From Phocaeicola sartorii JCM 17136 = DSM 21941 (lineage in GTDB: Bacteria > Bacteroidota > Bacteroidia > Bacteroidales > Bacteroidaceae), in NCBI RefSeq assembly GCF_000614185.1, contig NZ_BAKM01000010.1, positions 62,001-126,000 of the forward strand: a DNA stretch of 64,000 nucleotides, written 5' to 3'. Shown in pieces: positions 37,914 through 47,185 of this stretch. Numbering within the stretch: position 1 is the first letter of the stretch; each line of letters opens with the position of its first letter. A program made the translations under genes and the position numbers. Under the pieces are notes generated by a model. The model did no database searches and was not told the origin of the DNA. It saw only the letters and a program-made list of their open reading frames with translations.

Positions 37914-39281
37914 ATGAAAAACAATATACCAGCCACTTTTCTTCTCACTCTTATCGTAGTAGGAGTGTTAATGGGGCTGTATTTTCTTCCTCCCATGTCG
38001 GTAGGCGGCAAGCCGTTGCGTAAGGTTGATCTGCTGGCTGATATCCGTCCGGATGTGGAAGAAGAAGTCTGTGATTCCGATACCATTGTTCTTCCTCCTC
38101 CTGTAAAGCCTATTTTTGTGGATACATGTAAAACGGGCATCACCTGCATTGAGGATTATTCGGATTCCACCATGCGGGGAATGAAACATTTTTATGAGGC
38201 ACTTTCCCAAGTGAAAACCATGAAACGTCCTGTGCGTATCGCTTACTTCGGTGACTCCTTTATAGAAGCTGATATTTTTACTGCCGATCTGCGTGAAAGG
38301 CTTCAACAAGAATTCGGAGGCTGCGGAGTGGGATATGTTCCCGTAACCTCTTCCATCAGCGGTTACCGTCCTACGGTGCGTCATACTTTTGGGGGATGGA
38401 GCAGTCATTCATCCAATGACTCTGTCGGTTTTGATAAAATGCAGCAAGATATTTCCGGACATTATTTTTACCCTCGCGAAGGAGCTTACGTACAGTTAAA
38501 AGGACAGCATAAATATGCTTCCCGGCTGGATACCTGTGAGATCTCTACCTTTTATTTCCTGAATAAAGGTTTTGCCGCTGTCCGTTCTAAAGTGAATAAT
38601 GCGGCGGAAGGAGAACTGCACGAGGAAGTAGGAACTGGAGGCATGCAGGCAGTCTCGGTAAAAGGCAGGATAGGGCAAGTGCGATGGAGCGTGGAACAAG
38701 CTGACTCTGCCACTTTCTATGGAGTGGCGATGGACGGAAGACAGGGGATATCTTTGGACAATTTCAGTGTGCGTGGCAGCAGTGGTCTTCATTTGCGTAG
38801 TATTCCTTTACGTACGCTTCGCGATTTCCAGCGTCTTCGTCCATACGATTTGATTGTGATCCAATACGGTTTGAATGTGGCTACGGAACGAGGAGTAAAA
38901 TACGATAATTATAAGAAAGGAATGCTTACCGTGATAGAGCATTTGAAGACTGCTTTTCCTGAAACCGGTATTTTGCTGGTCAGTGTGGGCGACCGCGAAT
39001 ATAAAAACGAGAATGGAGAGCTCCGCACCATGCCCGGAGTGAGGAATCTGATCCGCTACCAACAGTCCATTGCGGCGGATAGCCATATCGCTTTCTGGAA
39101 TATGTATGAGGCGATGGGAGGTCAGGGAAGCATAGTTGATATGATTGAGCAAAAAATGGCAAATCTTGATTATACCCATATCAATTTTAAAGGAGGCAAG
39201 CATTTGGCAGGTATCTTATTTGAGACATTGATGTATGGCAAAGAGCAATACGAAAAACGGAAAGCCTATGAGGAGGAATAA
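37914..39281 (+). CDS. Exported SGNH/GDSL hydrolase-family protein (cassette gene 1)
   Basis: 455 residues from the ATG at 37914. One N-terminal membrane segment (FLLTLIVVGVLMGLYFLPP) makes it an anchored periplasmic protein. The SGNH nucleophile block is RIAYFGDSFIEADIF (about 110), the Asn block is IVIQYGLNVA, and the Asp-His pair is LDYTHINFKGGKHL near the C-terminus; an insert of about 140 residues separates the first two. With the MBOAT gene downstream, a role as O-acyltransferase or esterase partner, as PatB/AlgX are to PatA/AlgI, is the best guess. It overlaps the next gene by 14 bases. Confidence 0.82.
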   Translation: MKNNIPATFLLTLIVVGVLMGLYFLPPMSVGGKPLRKVDLLADIRPDVEEEVCDSDTIVLPPPVKPIFVDTCKTGITCIEDYSDSTMRGMKHFYEALSQVKTMKRPVRIAYFGDSFIEADIFTADLRERLQQEFGGCGVGYVPVTSSISGYRPTVRHTFGGWSSHSSNDSVGFDKMQQDISGHYFYPREGAYVQLKGQHKYASRLDTCEISTFYFLNKGFAAVRSKVNNAAEGELHEEVGTGGMQAVSVKGRIGQVRWSVEQADSATFYGVAMDGRQGISLDNFSVRGSSGLHLRSIPLRTLRDFQRLRPYDLIVIQYGLNVATERGVKYDNYKKGMLTVIEHLKTAFPETGILLVSVGDREYKNENGELRTMPGVRNLIRYQQSIAADSHIAFWNMYEAMGGQGSIVDMIEQKMANLDYTHINFKGGKHLAGILFETLMYGKEQYEKRKAYEEE

Positions 39282-40221
39282 CAGATATCTGGGCCTGTCC
39301 GTCGTAGTTATGCTGCTTCTGCTGTCTCCGTGCCTTTATGCTCAGGATGTGATTCCAGCGTTGTCCCGGCCGTTGGAACCGCTTCGCATACCCGGTGAGA
39401 CAAAGGAGATGCACCGCGGCATGCGGCTGATAGCAGTACCTGATTCACTTCCGCCGACTTTTGCCCATTCTTTGGATAATGTGATTGAGGATGAGAGCCG
39501 TTCGCTGTCCCCTTTCTTTCAAAAACTGAATGATATGACGGGGCCGGTACGGATCGTCCATATAGGCGATTCCCATGTGCGGGGACATCTTTATCCGTTG
39601 ATTACCCGTCGCTGTCTGGAAAATGATTTTGGTGCTGAGGCTGTTTATCCCGATACCATCTCATACCGTACCGGCGGATTGGCGCGTGAGACGGGCGGAC
39701 CGGGTATTGTTTATCACATGCTTGGCATTAATGGAGCTACTTCCGTTACTTTCTCTGACGATGAGAAAGTGAAAAAAATAGCTTCTTTGCATCCCGATCT
39801 GATCATTGTTTCTTTTGGAACCAATGAGGCGCATAGCCGCCGCTATCTGGCTCAGGCTCACAATCAGCAGATAGACCGGTTGCTGGGTATGTTGAAAGCA
39901 GCTTGTCCGGAGGCGGTTTTTTTGCTGACAACCCCTCCCGGGGCATACGTGGGGCGTCGTCGGGCACGTACCATTAATCCGAGAACCGTAACGGCTGCCC
40001 GTATCATAAAGGAATATGCGCAAGAACATAAAATGGCGGTTTGGGATCTGTATAATATAGTAGGAGGGAAGACAGATGCTTGCCGTAACTGGACGAAGCA
40101 CCGCATGCTTCGTGCGGATGGCATTCATTTCACTCCCGACGGATATCGTTTACAAGGTAATTTATTGCATCAGGCACTGATTAAAGCGTATAATGAATAT
40201 GTGGCAACTGGATTGGAGTAA
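39268..40221 (+). CDS. Exported SGNH/GDSL hydrolase-family protein (cassette gene 2)
   Basis: 317 residues from the ATG at 39268 (MRRNNRYLGLSVVVMLLLLS), with a signal peptide ending near LYAQD. SGNH blocks: Ser in RIVHIGDSHVRGHL (about 105), Asn in VSFGTNEAHSRR, and Asp-His in LRADGIHFTPDGYRLQ. No large insert, so the two SGNH proteins are not recent duplicates. The start lies inside the end of gene 1, and its 3' end overlaps the MBOAT start by 29 bases, a tightly coupled unit. Acyl transfer or esterase activity on an extracytoplasmic glycan is inferred. Confidence 0.82.
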   Translation: MRRNNRYLGLSVVVMLLLLSPCLYAQDVIPALSRPLEPLRIPGETKEMHRGMRLIAVPDSLPPTFAHSLDNVIEDESRSLSPFFQKLNDMTGPVRIVHIGDSHVRGHLYPLITRRCLENDFGAEAVYPDTISYRTGGLARETGGPGIVYHMLGINGATSVTFSDDEKVKKIASLHPDLIIVSFGTNEAHSRRYLAQAHNQQIDRLLGMLKAACPEAVFLLTTPPGAYVGRRRARTINPRTVTAARIIKEYAQEHKMAVWDLYNIVGGKTDACRNWTKHRMLRADGIHFTPDGYRLQGNLLHQALIKAYNEYVATGLE

Positions 40222-41680
40222 ACTGGCTGAGGTGTTGACTTATAATGCCAAGCAACCGATGATTTTTAGCAGTGGCTTGTTCTTGTTTCTGTTTTTGGGC
40301 TTTAGCCTGATTTATATGTTATTGCAGAAAAAGGACACAGCGCGCATTCTGTTTGTAACGCTGTTCTCTTATTATTTCTATTATAAAAGCAGTGGCTTTT
40401 ATTTCTTCTTGCTGGGGGTGGTGACAGTAGCTGATTTCCTGCTGGCGAGACGTATGGCACGTACCGGAACCCAATGGAAACGGAGGTTGTTGCTGCTGGC
40501 CAGTCTGGGGATAAACTTGGGATTGCTCTGTTATTTCAAATATACTAATTTCTTTTATCAGATGCTGGCCCCATTGTGGGATGGCAAGTTCCAGCCGTTG
40601 GATATTTTCTTGCCGGTGGGGATATCGTTCTTCACTTTCCAGTCTTTAAGTTATACCATCGATGTTTACCGTCGCGAATTGATTCCTTTGAACAAGTTGC
40701 TGGATTATACATTTTATGTGTCTTTTTTCCCGCAGCTGGTAGCGGGGCCTATTGTCCGTGCCCGCGATTTTATTCCTCAAATCAGGCGGCCGCTGTTTGT
40801 CTCTCCGGAGATGTTTGGCACCGGTGTTTTCTTCATCATCAGCGGATTATTCAAGAAAGCTGTTATTTCCGATTATATCAGTGTGAATTTTGTGGAACGT
40901 ATTTTTGATAATCCGGCTCTTTATTCCGGGGTCGAGAATTTGTTTGGCGTATATGGATATGCTTTACAAATTTATTGTGACTTCTCCGGATATAGCGATA
41001 TGGCTATCGGGCTGGCCTTGCTGCTGGGCTTCCGTTTCCCGATGAACTTTAATTCTCCTTACAAGGCCGACAGTATAACCGATTTCTGGCATCGTTGGCA
41101 TATCTCCCTTTCTACATGGTTGCGGGATTATCTTTATATCTCATTGGGAGGCAACCGCAAGGGCAAATTCCGTACTTATATCAATTTGTGCCTTACTATG
41201 TTGCTGGGCGGTTTGTGGCATGGCGCGTCCTGGAACTTTGTGATATGGGGGGGATTTCATGGACTGGCACTGGCGGCGCAGAAGTTCTGGCGTAACTTGC
41301 TGCATAAACCTAAGACGGCCACAAGTAAGGGCATTCGCAAATTTTTTGCAGTCCTCATTACTTTCAATTTTGTTTGTTTCTGTTGGATATTTTTCCGTAA
41401 TACGACTTTTGAAGCTTCGGTTGTTATGCTGAAGCAGATATTTACAGCTTTTCATCCCGAGGTGTTCATGCAGCTGATAGAAGGTTATTGGAAAGTGTTT
41501 GTGTTGATGGGAATAGGGTATTTGCTTCATTTTGCTCCTGATAGTTGGCAGGATGCCTGTTGCCGTGGAGTTATAAAAATGCCTTTGCTGGGAAAGGCAT
41601 TTTTGCTGGTGGCACTGATTTATCTGGTTATCCAGATAAAGAGCAGTGATATTCAGCCGTTTATTTATTTCCAGTTCTAG
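40193..41680 (+). CDS. MBOAT-family O-acyltransferase (AlgI/DltB/PatA-like)
   Basis: 495 residues with about ten or more membrane segments. Conserved MBOAT blocks: LPVGISFFTFQSLSYTIDVY, FFPQLVAGPIVRARDFIPQI, FWHRWHISLSTWLRDYLYIS and LLGGLWHGASWNFVIWGGFH, the last holding the invariant His. It would pass acyl groups from a cytoplasmic donor across the membrane to periplasmic acceptors, with the two SGNH proteins finishing the transfer. Acetyl and a surface glycan or peptidoglycan are likely but unproven. It is followed by a hairpin at 41690-41723. Confidence 0.92.
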   Translation: MNMWQLDWSKLAEVLTYNAKQPMIFSSGLFLFLFLGFSLIYMLLQKKDTARILFVTLFSYYFYYKSSGFYFFLLGVVTVADFLLARRMARTGTQWKRRLLLLASLGINLGLLCYFKYTNFFYQMLAPLWDGKFQPLDIFLPVGISFFTFQSLSYTIDVYRRELIPLNKLLDYTFYVSFFPQLVAGPIVRARDFIPQIRRPLFVSPEMFGTGVFFIISGLFKKAVISDYISVNFVERIFDNPALYSGVENLFGVYGYALQIYCDFSGYSDMAIGLALLLGFRFPMNFNSPYKADSITDFWHRWHISLSTWLRDYLYISLGGNRKGKFRTYINLCLTMLLGGLWHGASWNFVIWGGFHGLALAAQKFWRNLLHKPKTATSKGIRKFFAVLITFNFVCFCWIFFRNTTFEASVVMLKQIFTAFHPEVFMQLIEGYWKVFVLMGIGYLLHFAPDSWQDACCRGVIKMPLLGKAFLLVALIYLVIQIKSSDIQPFIYFQF

Positions 41681-41689
41681 CGTTTTAAA

Positions 41690-41723
41690 AGAGGACGGTC
41701 GATATAACTGGTTTCCGTCCTCT
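41690..41723 (+). terminator. Hairpin after the MBOAT gene
   Basis: AGAGGACGG (41690-41698) pairs perfectly with CCGTCCTCT (41715-41723). The following GCAATCACTGTCTTTTTG is only moderately U rich. Confidence 0.55.
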
Positions 41724-41771
41724 GCAATCACTGTCTTTTTGTACCCATGGTTGACACTAAAAAATCATTAA

Positions 41772-42001
41772 ATGGAAAAAGATTTCAACAAACGTCAGAT
41801 TGGTTTATTAAAAGACGTTCAGCTCGCTCAAGAGGTCTGTGAACTTTACTATGTTCAAAACCTCCAGTCAGTAGGATAGTCCGTCAAACAGGGTGCAGTC
41901 GAAGTAGAGTTTACAGAATTATTAATAACTTTGCCCTCGAAACCCTAGATTTAGTAGAATCGATGAAGAAGCGGAAAGAACTCAACCCGACAAAGAAATA
42001 A
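41772..42001 (+). CDS. Small helix-turn-helix protein, frame-broken
   Basis: Reads MEKDFNKRQIGLLKDVQLAQ then EVCELYYVQNLQSV before a TAG. Shifting by one base (one base lost, about 41865-41880) gives VRQTGCSRSRVYRIINNFAL then ETLDLVESMKKRKELNPTKK and a stop at 41999-42001, about 76 residues in all. The second half looks like a sigma-region-4 or resolvase-type recognition helix (TGCSRSRVYRII). The coherent protein in two frames argues for a real gene with a sequencing deletion or a very recent mutation. Family not recognised; DNA binding is inference. Confidence 0.5.
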
Positions 42002-42101
42002 CTCTTGAAAGAGTCAACTGATATTATAACTAAGTATTAACTCCGTCAACCATCCTTACAAGTAAGATGAAGGAGTAGTCAACCTAAAGCGTTAAACTAC
42101 A

Positions 42102-42210
42102 GTAGAACTTCAGTTTCAGCCCGACGGAACCAAAGTTTCAACTCTGACGGAACTGTAGTTTCAACCCGACGGAACTGTAGTTCCAACCTGACGAAACCGA
42201 TTGAAACTCC
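42102..42210. repeat. Degenerate 22-base tandem repeats (about five units)
   Basis: Units start at about 42102, 42123, 42146, 42168 and 42190, with core GACGGAACTGTAGTTTCAAC. Units 3 and 4 agree at 20 of 22 positions; the outer ones are more divergent. Most units hold a short dyad (GGAACT-GT-AGTTCC in unit 4). The 22/23-base period is not a multiple of three and argues against a protein repeat. Confidence 0.7.
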
Positions 42211-42328
42211 TTGTCCGTGTACGCGTTCATGCGGACGAATAAGGCAGATCATGCGCATCAACAGACGTTTCCGCCAGCTTTGGAAAAACAGCTGGAAAGT
42301 ATCGTACTGCCGGAAAGAACAAAAAAAA

Positions 42329-42377
42329 GTGGTGGCAGCAGCCCTTTTCGGCGCATAAAAGGATGTGCTGCCACCAC
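42329..42377. repeat. Perfect 12-bp palindrome with GGTGGCAGCA core
   Basis: GTGGTGGCAGCA (42329-42340) and TGCTGCCACCAC (42366-42377) are perfect inverted repeats with a 25-base loop. GGTGGTAGCAGTGGCAGCA at about 42417-42435 repeats the core twice more in direct orientation. Confidence 0.65.
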
Positions 42378-42509
42378 CCCTCAAAACGCCCTGTCCATGG
42401 TGGTTTCAGTGAAAAAGGTGGTAGCAGTGGCAGCACTTTTGCAAAACTCAGGGAAGGGGGGCTAGGATCTGAAATTTAAACAGGAACTTGAATTATGCTT
42501 TCTAGGTAA

Positions 42510-42832
42510 ATGAGTCACTTTACAAAATATGTGGCAACTATAAAATTCGGATATAGCCCGACTCATCCCAGTGAAGTACTGAAAGATGAGATGGAATACC
42601 GCAAAATTTCACAGCGGAAATTGGCTAAACAGATGGGTGTCTCTTATAAGGCGCTTAATGACTTGCTGAATGCTCGTCGTATGCTGCAGCCATGATGTTT
42701 AAAGCGGCGCTGGATATCCCTGCCGATTCGCTGATGCGGCTGCAACTGAAATACAATATACAGCAGGCTGGTAATGCCCCGACGCTTAGGGAACGTTTGA
42801 ATACTATCCGTAAATACGCCTCTCTGCTATAA
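42510..42832 (+). pseudogene. HigA-like antitoxin remnant (XRE family), broken
   Basis: The first 57 codons read as a HigA/XRE antitoxin: YSPTHPSEVLKDEMEYRKIS, then QRKLAKQMGVSYKALNDLLN and ARR. The next block expected in the family (about seven residues before MMF) is mostly missing: only 11 bases lie between the CGTCGT and the ATGATG that resumes with MMFKAALDIPADSLMRLQLK and ends LNTIRKYASLL at 42832. The net loss of about 10 bases shifts the frame. Unlike the one-base lesions elsewhere, this is true decay. No HigB toxin gene is found on either side. Confidence 0.75.
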
Positions 42833-42895
42833 AATGTTATCTCGCTGCGGCTTGATCGGTTGCAGGTGCACTTACTGAGCATGATGTAAAAAACA

Positions 42896-42946
42896 TTGGC
42901 GGAATTAATTCAGTCTTTCAAATACAGTCTGGATTAACTCCGCCAA
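42896..42946 (-). terminator. Terminator of the seven-gene pectin operon
   Basis: TTGGCGGAATTAATTCAG (42896-42913) pairs with CTGGATTAACTCCGCCAA (42929-42946) at 16 of 18 positions. On the minus strand it is followed by AATGTTTTTTAC and lies 22 bases past the GH106 stop. Confidence 0.85.
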
Positions 42947-42968
42947 TAGGTTACCACTATCGGATATT

Positions 42969-45730
42969 TTATCTATAAGTAACCGGTATCAACCTTACAC
43001 TACCATTCAATCCTGATGGCAATGGCTGCCAATCAGTATAAGGTACCGGTTTGTATTGCAGATTTACCACATTGATTTCATTGAAGATACGCCATTTCTC
43101 ACCCCGACGATCCATATCCGCAATGCGGTTGGCAGGCAGATTGGTCACTTCTATTTCGATCTTGTTATCTCCCGGTTTCAGCCATTTGCCTACTTTCAAC
43201 TGATAAGGTACAGCCCATGCCGTTCCGGCATCGTGTCCGTTGATGCGCACACGGGCACTTTCCCGCACATCGCCCAAATCCAGTATCCAGTCATCGGCGG
43301 GAATATGGGGAACAGTGATGATATTAGTATATACTCCCGTCGCCATGGTGATCGGAGCGTTGGGGTGAACAATTTCAGTCCACGAAGACGGAGTATCGAT
43401 ATCAAATGTACCTTCTATCTCGGGAGTGCTTTTTGCAAAATGAAGTTTCCAGTTGTGATCAAGGCTGAGGCTGACAGATTGTTCTTGAACGTATTTCCAG
43501 TCGGCAATCCCTGTCAAGGCATGGTTGAAAGTTTGCAGGATCACGCTTTCGCCGGAATGCAGCTGGAGACGTACTTGGGTTTTTCCTCCTTCCTTGCGAG
43601 TTTGTGCTTTCCCTTTTTCTCCCGTCATCGGATTGAACAGCATGACACTTTCTGCGGGAACGGCCAAGGTTATCCAGTCGTTTACTCCTTTTTCCTGCAA
43701 TGAGGAGATGAAATAATGATGTCCATCGGCATGGGAGCGGCGGATACATTGTAAGCATACCGCGTTTTCATCTCTTCGGGAATAACACCGCTTTTTTCCA
43801 AGGCAGATTGATAGTTGTTTCCTGTAATGATGATTCCTTTTTGATAAGGAGTTGCCACCGTCTCATCGAAAGAAGCAACTTCCGGAAGTTGCTTTTGTAA
43901 TTGTGCAAAGCCTTTCCGGCGTGCTTCCAGTTTTCCATAACCGGGTACATCCTGCGGATAGTTTTCGGTAAAGATGATAGTAGCTCCGGCTTGTGCCAGC
44001 TTTAGTAAATGGTCAAGTACCTCGGACGGCATTAGTTTTACAGCAGGAATGATGATGGCCTTATAGGAAGTTCCTCCTTTGGTCAGTAATTTGCCATTTA
44101 CGTAACGGGTACTTTTTACAAAGTTGTCAGAGATATAATCCATGTCATAGCCGCAATTGCTGATGGTATGAACGGTTTCTATAAACTTGGGAGCACGTTT
44201 TGCCATATCATGGATGCTGAACAGCAAAAGACGGCCCGGCTGTTCCTGCCACATATCATATACAGGCAGATAAACAAGAAAATCATTGTCCGGTTTTCCC
44301 ATTTGCAGGAAAGACTGGCAACGGGTGATATATTCAAAGAAAGCAGGAGCATCCTGCCAAATGTTATTGGTAGGAGACATGTCAATAGAGGCATAGAACT
44401 TCCATCCCGGCCATTTGGCTTCTTTGGGACTGTAGGGGGTTCCATGGAAAAACATGTGGTTTACACCTGATACGAACATCAAATCCATATCCGGTTTGCA
44501 CTGGGAAAGTGAGGTACGGAAATGTTCTGTCAGCCAGGTGAATGTTTCTGAAGACGTGTAGGGCTTTCCGGCGATATGGGCAGCGGAAGAAGCATACTTC
44601 AGCATGGAAAGGTCTGAATCATTCTTACGGGTCAGGGAATCTTGGCGCAATCCTTTAATATGGAATTGTGACAGACCGAACCCTTCGCATTCGGGAATAT
44701 CCACAGAGGCATAGGTATCTATCAGATTGGCAGGGGAACCATGTGCCTGGTTACGGGTGATGCTGCCGTGACCGTGTGCCCAGTTAGTCCATTGGGTACT
44801 GAAATTCTCAATCAATAAATCGGAGATGGTTTCGCGATAGTCACTGACTATGCGGGCGGTGGTTTCATTACGGTCCTGAGCTATAAATTCAGGGAAGTGT
44901 TCTTCCAGTTTATAGCCACGACGGCGGGCGAATTGTTCCAGAAAATCAGGAGTCCAGTCAGCACCATATACTTCGTAAGAGTCATTGAAAAAAGTATGTG
45001 GAAAATTGGTCTTGTTTTCTTTAAAGGCTTTGTCAAAGTTGGCAAAATAGCGTTTTACGGATCCTTTATCCAGGTGGTTCATCACATAGCCTTCTCCACC
45101 GGGAGCGGCACGTTTCACTTTTTGGAATGTTTTACCTATATATAAGGTAATAATATGCCAATGACCTGCCGGAGCTTTCCATTGTAATTGTCCGTTCTTC
45201 GCTTTGGAAGTGAGGTTCAGACATTGCTTATTGTCCGCATTATAGGCCATAACCCGGCTTAAAGTGGCTACAGGGCGTTGTTTTTCTTCCTCTACTTTCA
45301 AATCTAGCGTAATCTCTTTTCCACCCTCTACTTGATAAGATTGAAAAATAGCTTTGGTAGCAGCATCCGTCATACTCACGTGAGGACCGCCGAAGGGCCA
45401 TCCGGTACCGGTGTTCATATCTACTTCAATACCGATACGTTTTCCTTCAGCTTCAGTATGTTGCAACATATTCATCCATTGCGGGCTGAGGAAAGGGAGG
45501 TTATTCTTATCGTTGCCTTGAACACCATAAATAGGAGTGATTTCAACACCTCCCAGTCCGGCTTTGGCATATTCTTCCAGATTGTAGGTCAGATTGGTTG
45601 CATCTACAGCACTTCCCAGCCACCACCAGCGGGTAGCCGGACGGGCTTCGGGGTGTACTGCCGGCCATTCTTGTGCATAAAGGCTGCTTCCGGCCAGTAA
45701 CAGGCTGAACAATAAATATTTTCTCTTCAT
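42969..45730 (-). CDS. GH106 family alpha-L-rhamnosidase-like enzyme, frame-broken
   Basis: 920 residues after repair. Signal peptide MKRKYLLFSLLLAGSSLYAQ, then the GH106 opening block EARPATRWWWLGSAVDATNL, followed by GLGGVEITPIYGVQG and IGIEVDMNTGTGWPFGGPH. The middle has FFNDSYEVYGADWTPDFLEQ and a C-terminal galactose-binding-like beta-sandwich (GDVRESARVRINGHDAGTAW). The frame breaks near 43727-43730: one added base gives MPDGHHYFISSLQEKGVNDW. Family members release alpha-linked rhamnose from pectins. Last gene of the minus operon, 12 bases after the GH28 gene. Confidence 0.88.
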
Positions 45731-45742
45731 TCTATTTGTTTT

Positions 45743-47170
45743 TTATAAGTTTGCTGCATTGAATTCTTTTCCATCCACTGTGATGTTCCTGTATCTGATA
45801 TCATTGGCATCCTCTGTGACAAACAAGGGACGTCCGTCCGCTTTCTCGTAATGGAAATTTACATTGTCCAAGGTGATGTTGCGTGCGTGGCGGATGTAGA
45901 AACCTTTGGCGGGAATCGTTCCGAACATCCACGGTTCAGGATATACTTTCTCTTGTTCGGGGGGAGTCAGAAGTCCGTCGGCTTCTGTATATCCTCCTTG
46001 GTGATAGATATGAATATCGCTCAGTGTCACATCTTCAATAAGGGCTCCCGGTATTCCGCTGATAATGGAGGAATAGCGCGAGTCGGCATTAAATACATTG
46101 ACGTGGCTGATGAGGATGCGTTTCATTGTGCCCACGGGTGTTCCTTGCGGGCTGCGCATCCGGGCTCCTAACCGCAGGAAGATGGGGGCGTTGACAATAT
46201 CGCGCATCGTGATGTTACTGATGACGATATCTTCCAGTTTGCCACCGTCCACCGTTTCCAGGGCAAGTCCGCGACAACGCTCGAAAATGCAGTTGGTGAT
46301 GGCTATGTTTTTGAAACCACCGCTGGATTCTGTTCCTAGTTTGATACGCCCGGTTACAAATCCGTGGTCCGGCGCCTGGGGCTCGTCCCGTTGCCAAGTG
46401 CAATCCAATACACTGCCACGGTCGTATCCGCTGACGAAACAATCGGAGATGGTTACATTTTCCGTATCCTTGAAATAACCTAATCCGTAGGATGCTTTAA
46501 GCACGATGGCATCATCCCAGGGAGCGTTGACTGTACAATGACTGATGCGGACATTTTTGCAGCAGTCTATGTCAAAACCGTCCCGGTTGGTATCTACTTT
46601 CACGTTCAGAATGCTCAGATTATCTACTCCTGTAGCCAGCAGACCGAAATGACCGCAATGCAACAAAGAGAAGTCTTTCAATGTCACGTTCTTGCAGAGT
46701 TTCAAGCTGATGGCTTTGTTGCCTACACCGGGCAGGCGGCTTTCCTCACGGGTGAGTCCTTTGCCATAAATCAGTCCCGGTCCGCTGATGGTGATGTCTT
46801 CCAGACCGATTCCCCAAATAAGTGAGTTCTTCCAATGACTGTGTCCGAAATCCTGGAATTGGGTGTGTTCATTCGGTTCTGCCAGGTCATAGCCTTCCGT
46901 TGCTGATGGAAAGGCGCCGACAATCCGTGCTCCTTGTTCTATATACAGATGTATATGACTGGCCAAACGTATGGAATAGCAGGCGTATTCTCCCGCAGGG
47001 AAATAAACGGTTCCTCCCCCCTGGGAGGCAGCTTCCTCAATGGCCCGGTTTATGGCGGGGGTATCAATGGTAGTACCGTCGGCTTTCGCTCCGTAATCTT
47101 TTACATTATAGATCTTTGCCTGCGCTGTCCCTATGCTGAGACATAAAAGGAAGAGTATGAGTTGTTTCAT
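45743..47170 (-). CDS. GH28 family pectic hydrolase (rhamnogalacturonan/polygalacturonase type)
   Basis: 475 residues, frame intact, signal peptide MKQLILFLLCLSIGTAQA. A right-handed beta-helix starts with NVKDYGAKADGTTIDTPAIN. Catalytic Asp blocks: NRDGFDIDCC and WDDAIVLK. The usual GHG His of polygalacturonases is replaced (TGRIKLGTESSGGF), a pattern seen in rhamnogalacturonan-type GH28 enzymes, so substrate is likely a rhamnogalacturonan and not homogalacturonan (inference). Lies 15 bases after the CBM9-like gene. Confidence 0.9.
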   Translation of the reverse strand: MKQLILFLLCLSIGTAQAKIYNVKDYGAKADGTTIDTPAINRAIEEAASQGGGTVYFPAGEYACYSIRLASHIHLYIEQGARIVGAFPSATEGYDLAEPNEHTQFQDFGHSHWKNSLIWGIGLEDITISGPGLIYGKGLTREESRLPGVGNKAISLKLCKNVTLKDFSLLHCGHFGLLATGVDNLSILNVKVDTNRDGFDIDCCKNVRISHCTVNAPWDDAIVLKASYGLGYFKDTENVTISDCFVSGYDRGSVLDCTWQRDEPQAPDHGFVTGRIKLGTESSGGFKNIAITNCIFERCRGLALETVDGGKLEDIVISNITMRDIVNAPIFLRLGARMRSPQGTPVGTMKRILISHVNVFNADSRYSSIISGIPGALIEDVTLSDIHIYHQGGYTEADGLLTPPEQEKVYPEPWMFGTIPAKGFYIRHARNITLDNVNFHYEKADGRPLFVTEDANDIRYRNITVDGKEFNAANL

Positions 47171-47185
47171 GGTCTGTCTTAACTT

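Larger units (their letters stand above)
42002..42509. other. Repeat-rich region without clear genes
   Basis: About 500 bases with a 22-base tandem repeat array (42102-42210) and a 12-bp palindrome (42329-42377) followed by partial copies of its GGTGGCAGCA core at 42417-42436. Open frames of 60-95 codons exist on both strands but run through the repeats and resemble no family, so none was called. Composition differs from the neighbouring genes. Confidence 0.5.

Noticed and set aside
42102-42210. CRISPR array
   Set aside because: Units are contiguous 22-23-mers without spacers and no cas genes are present.
42097-42384. A 95-codon minus-strand frame over the repeats
   Set aside because: It runs through the 22-base repeats, whose period is not a multiple of three, and has no start context or family match.
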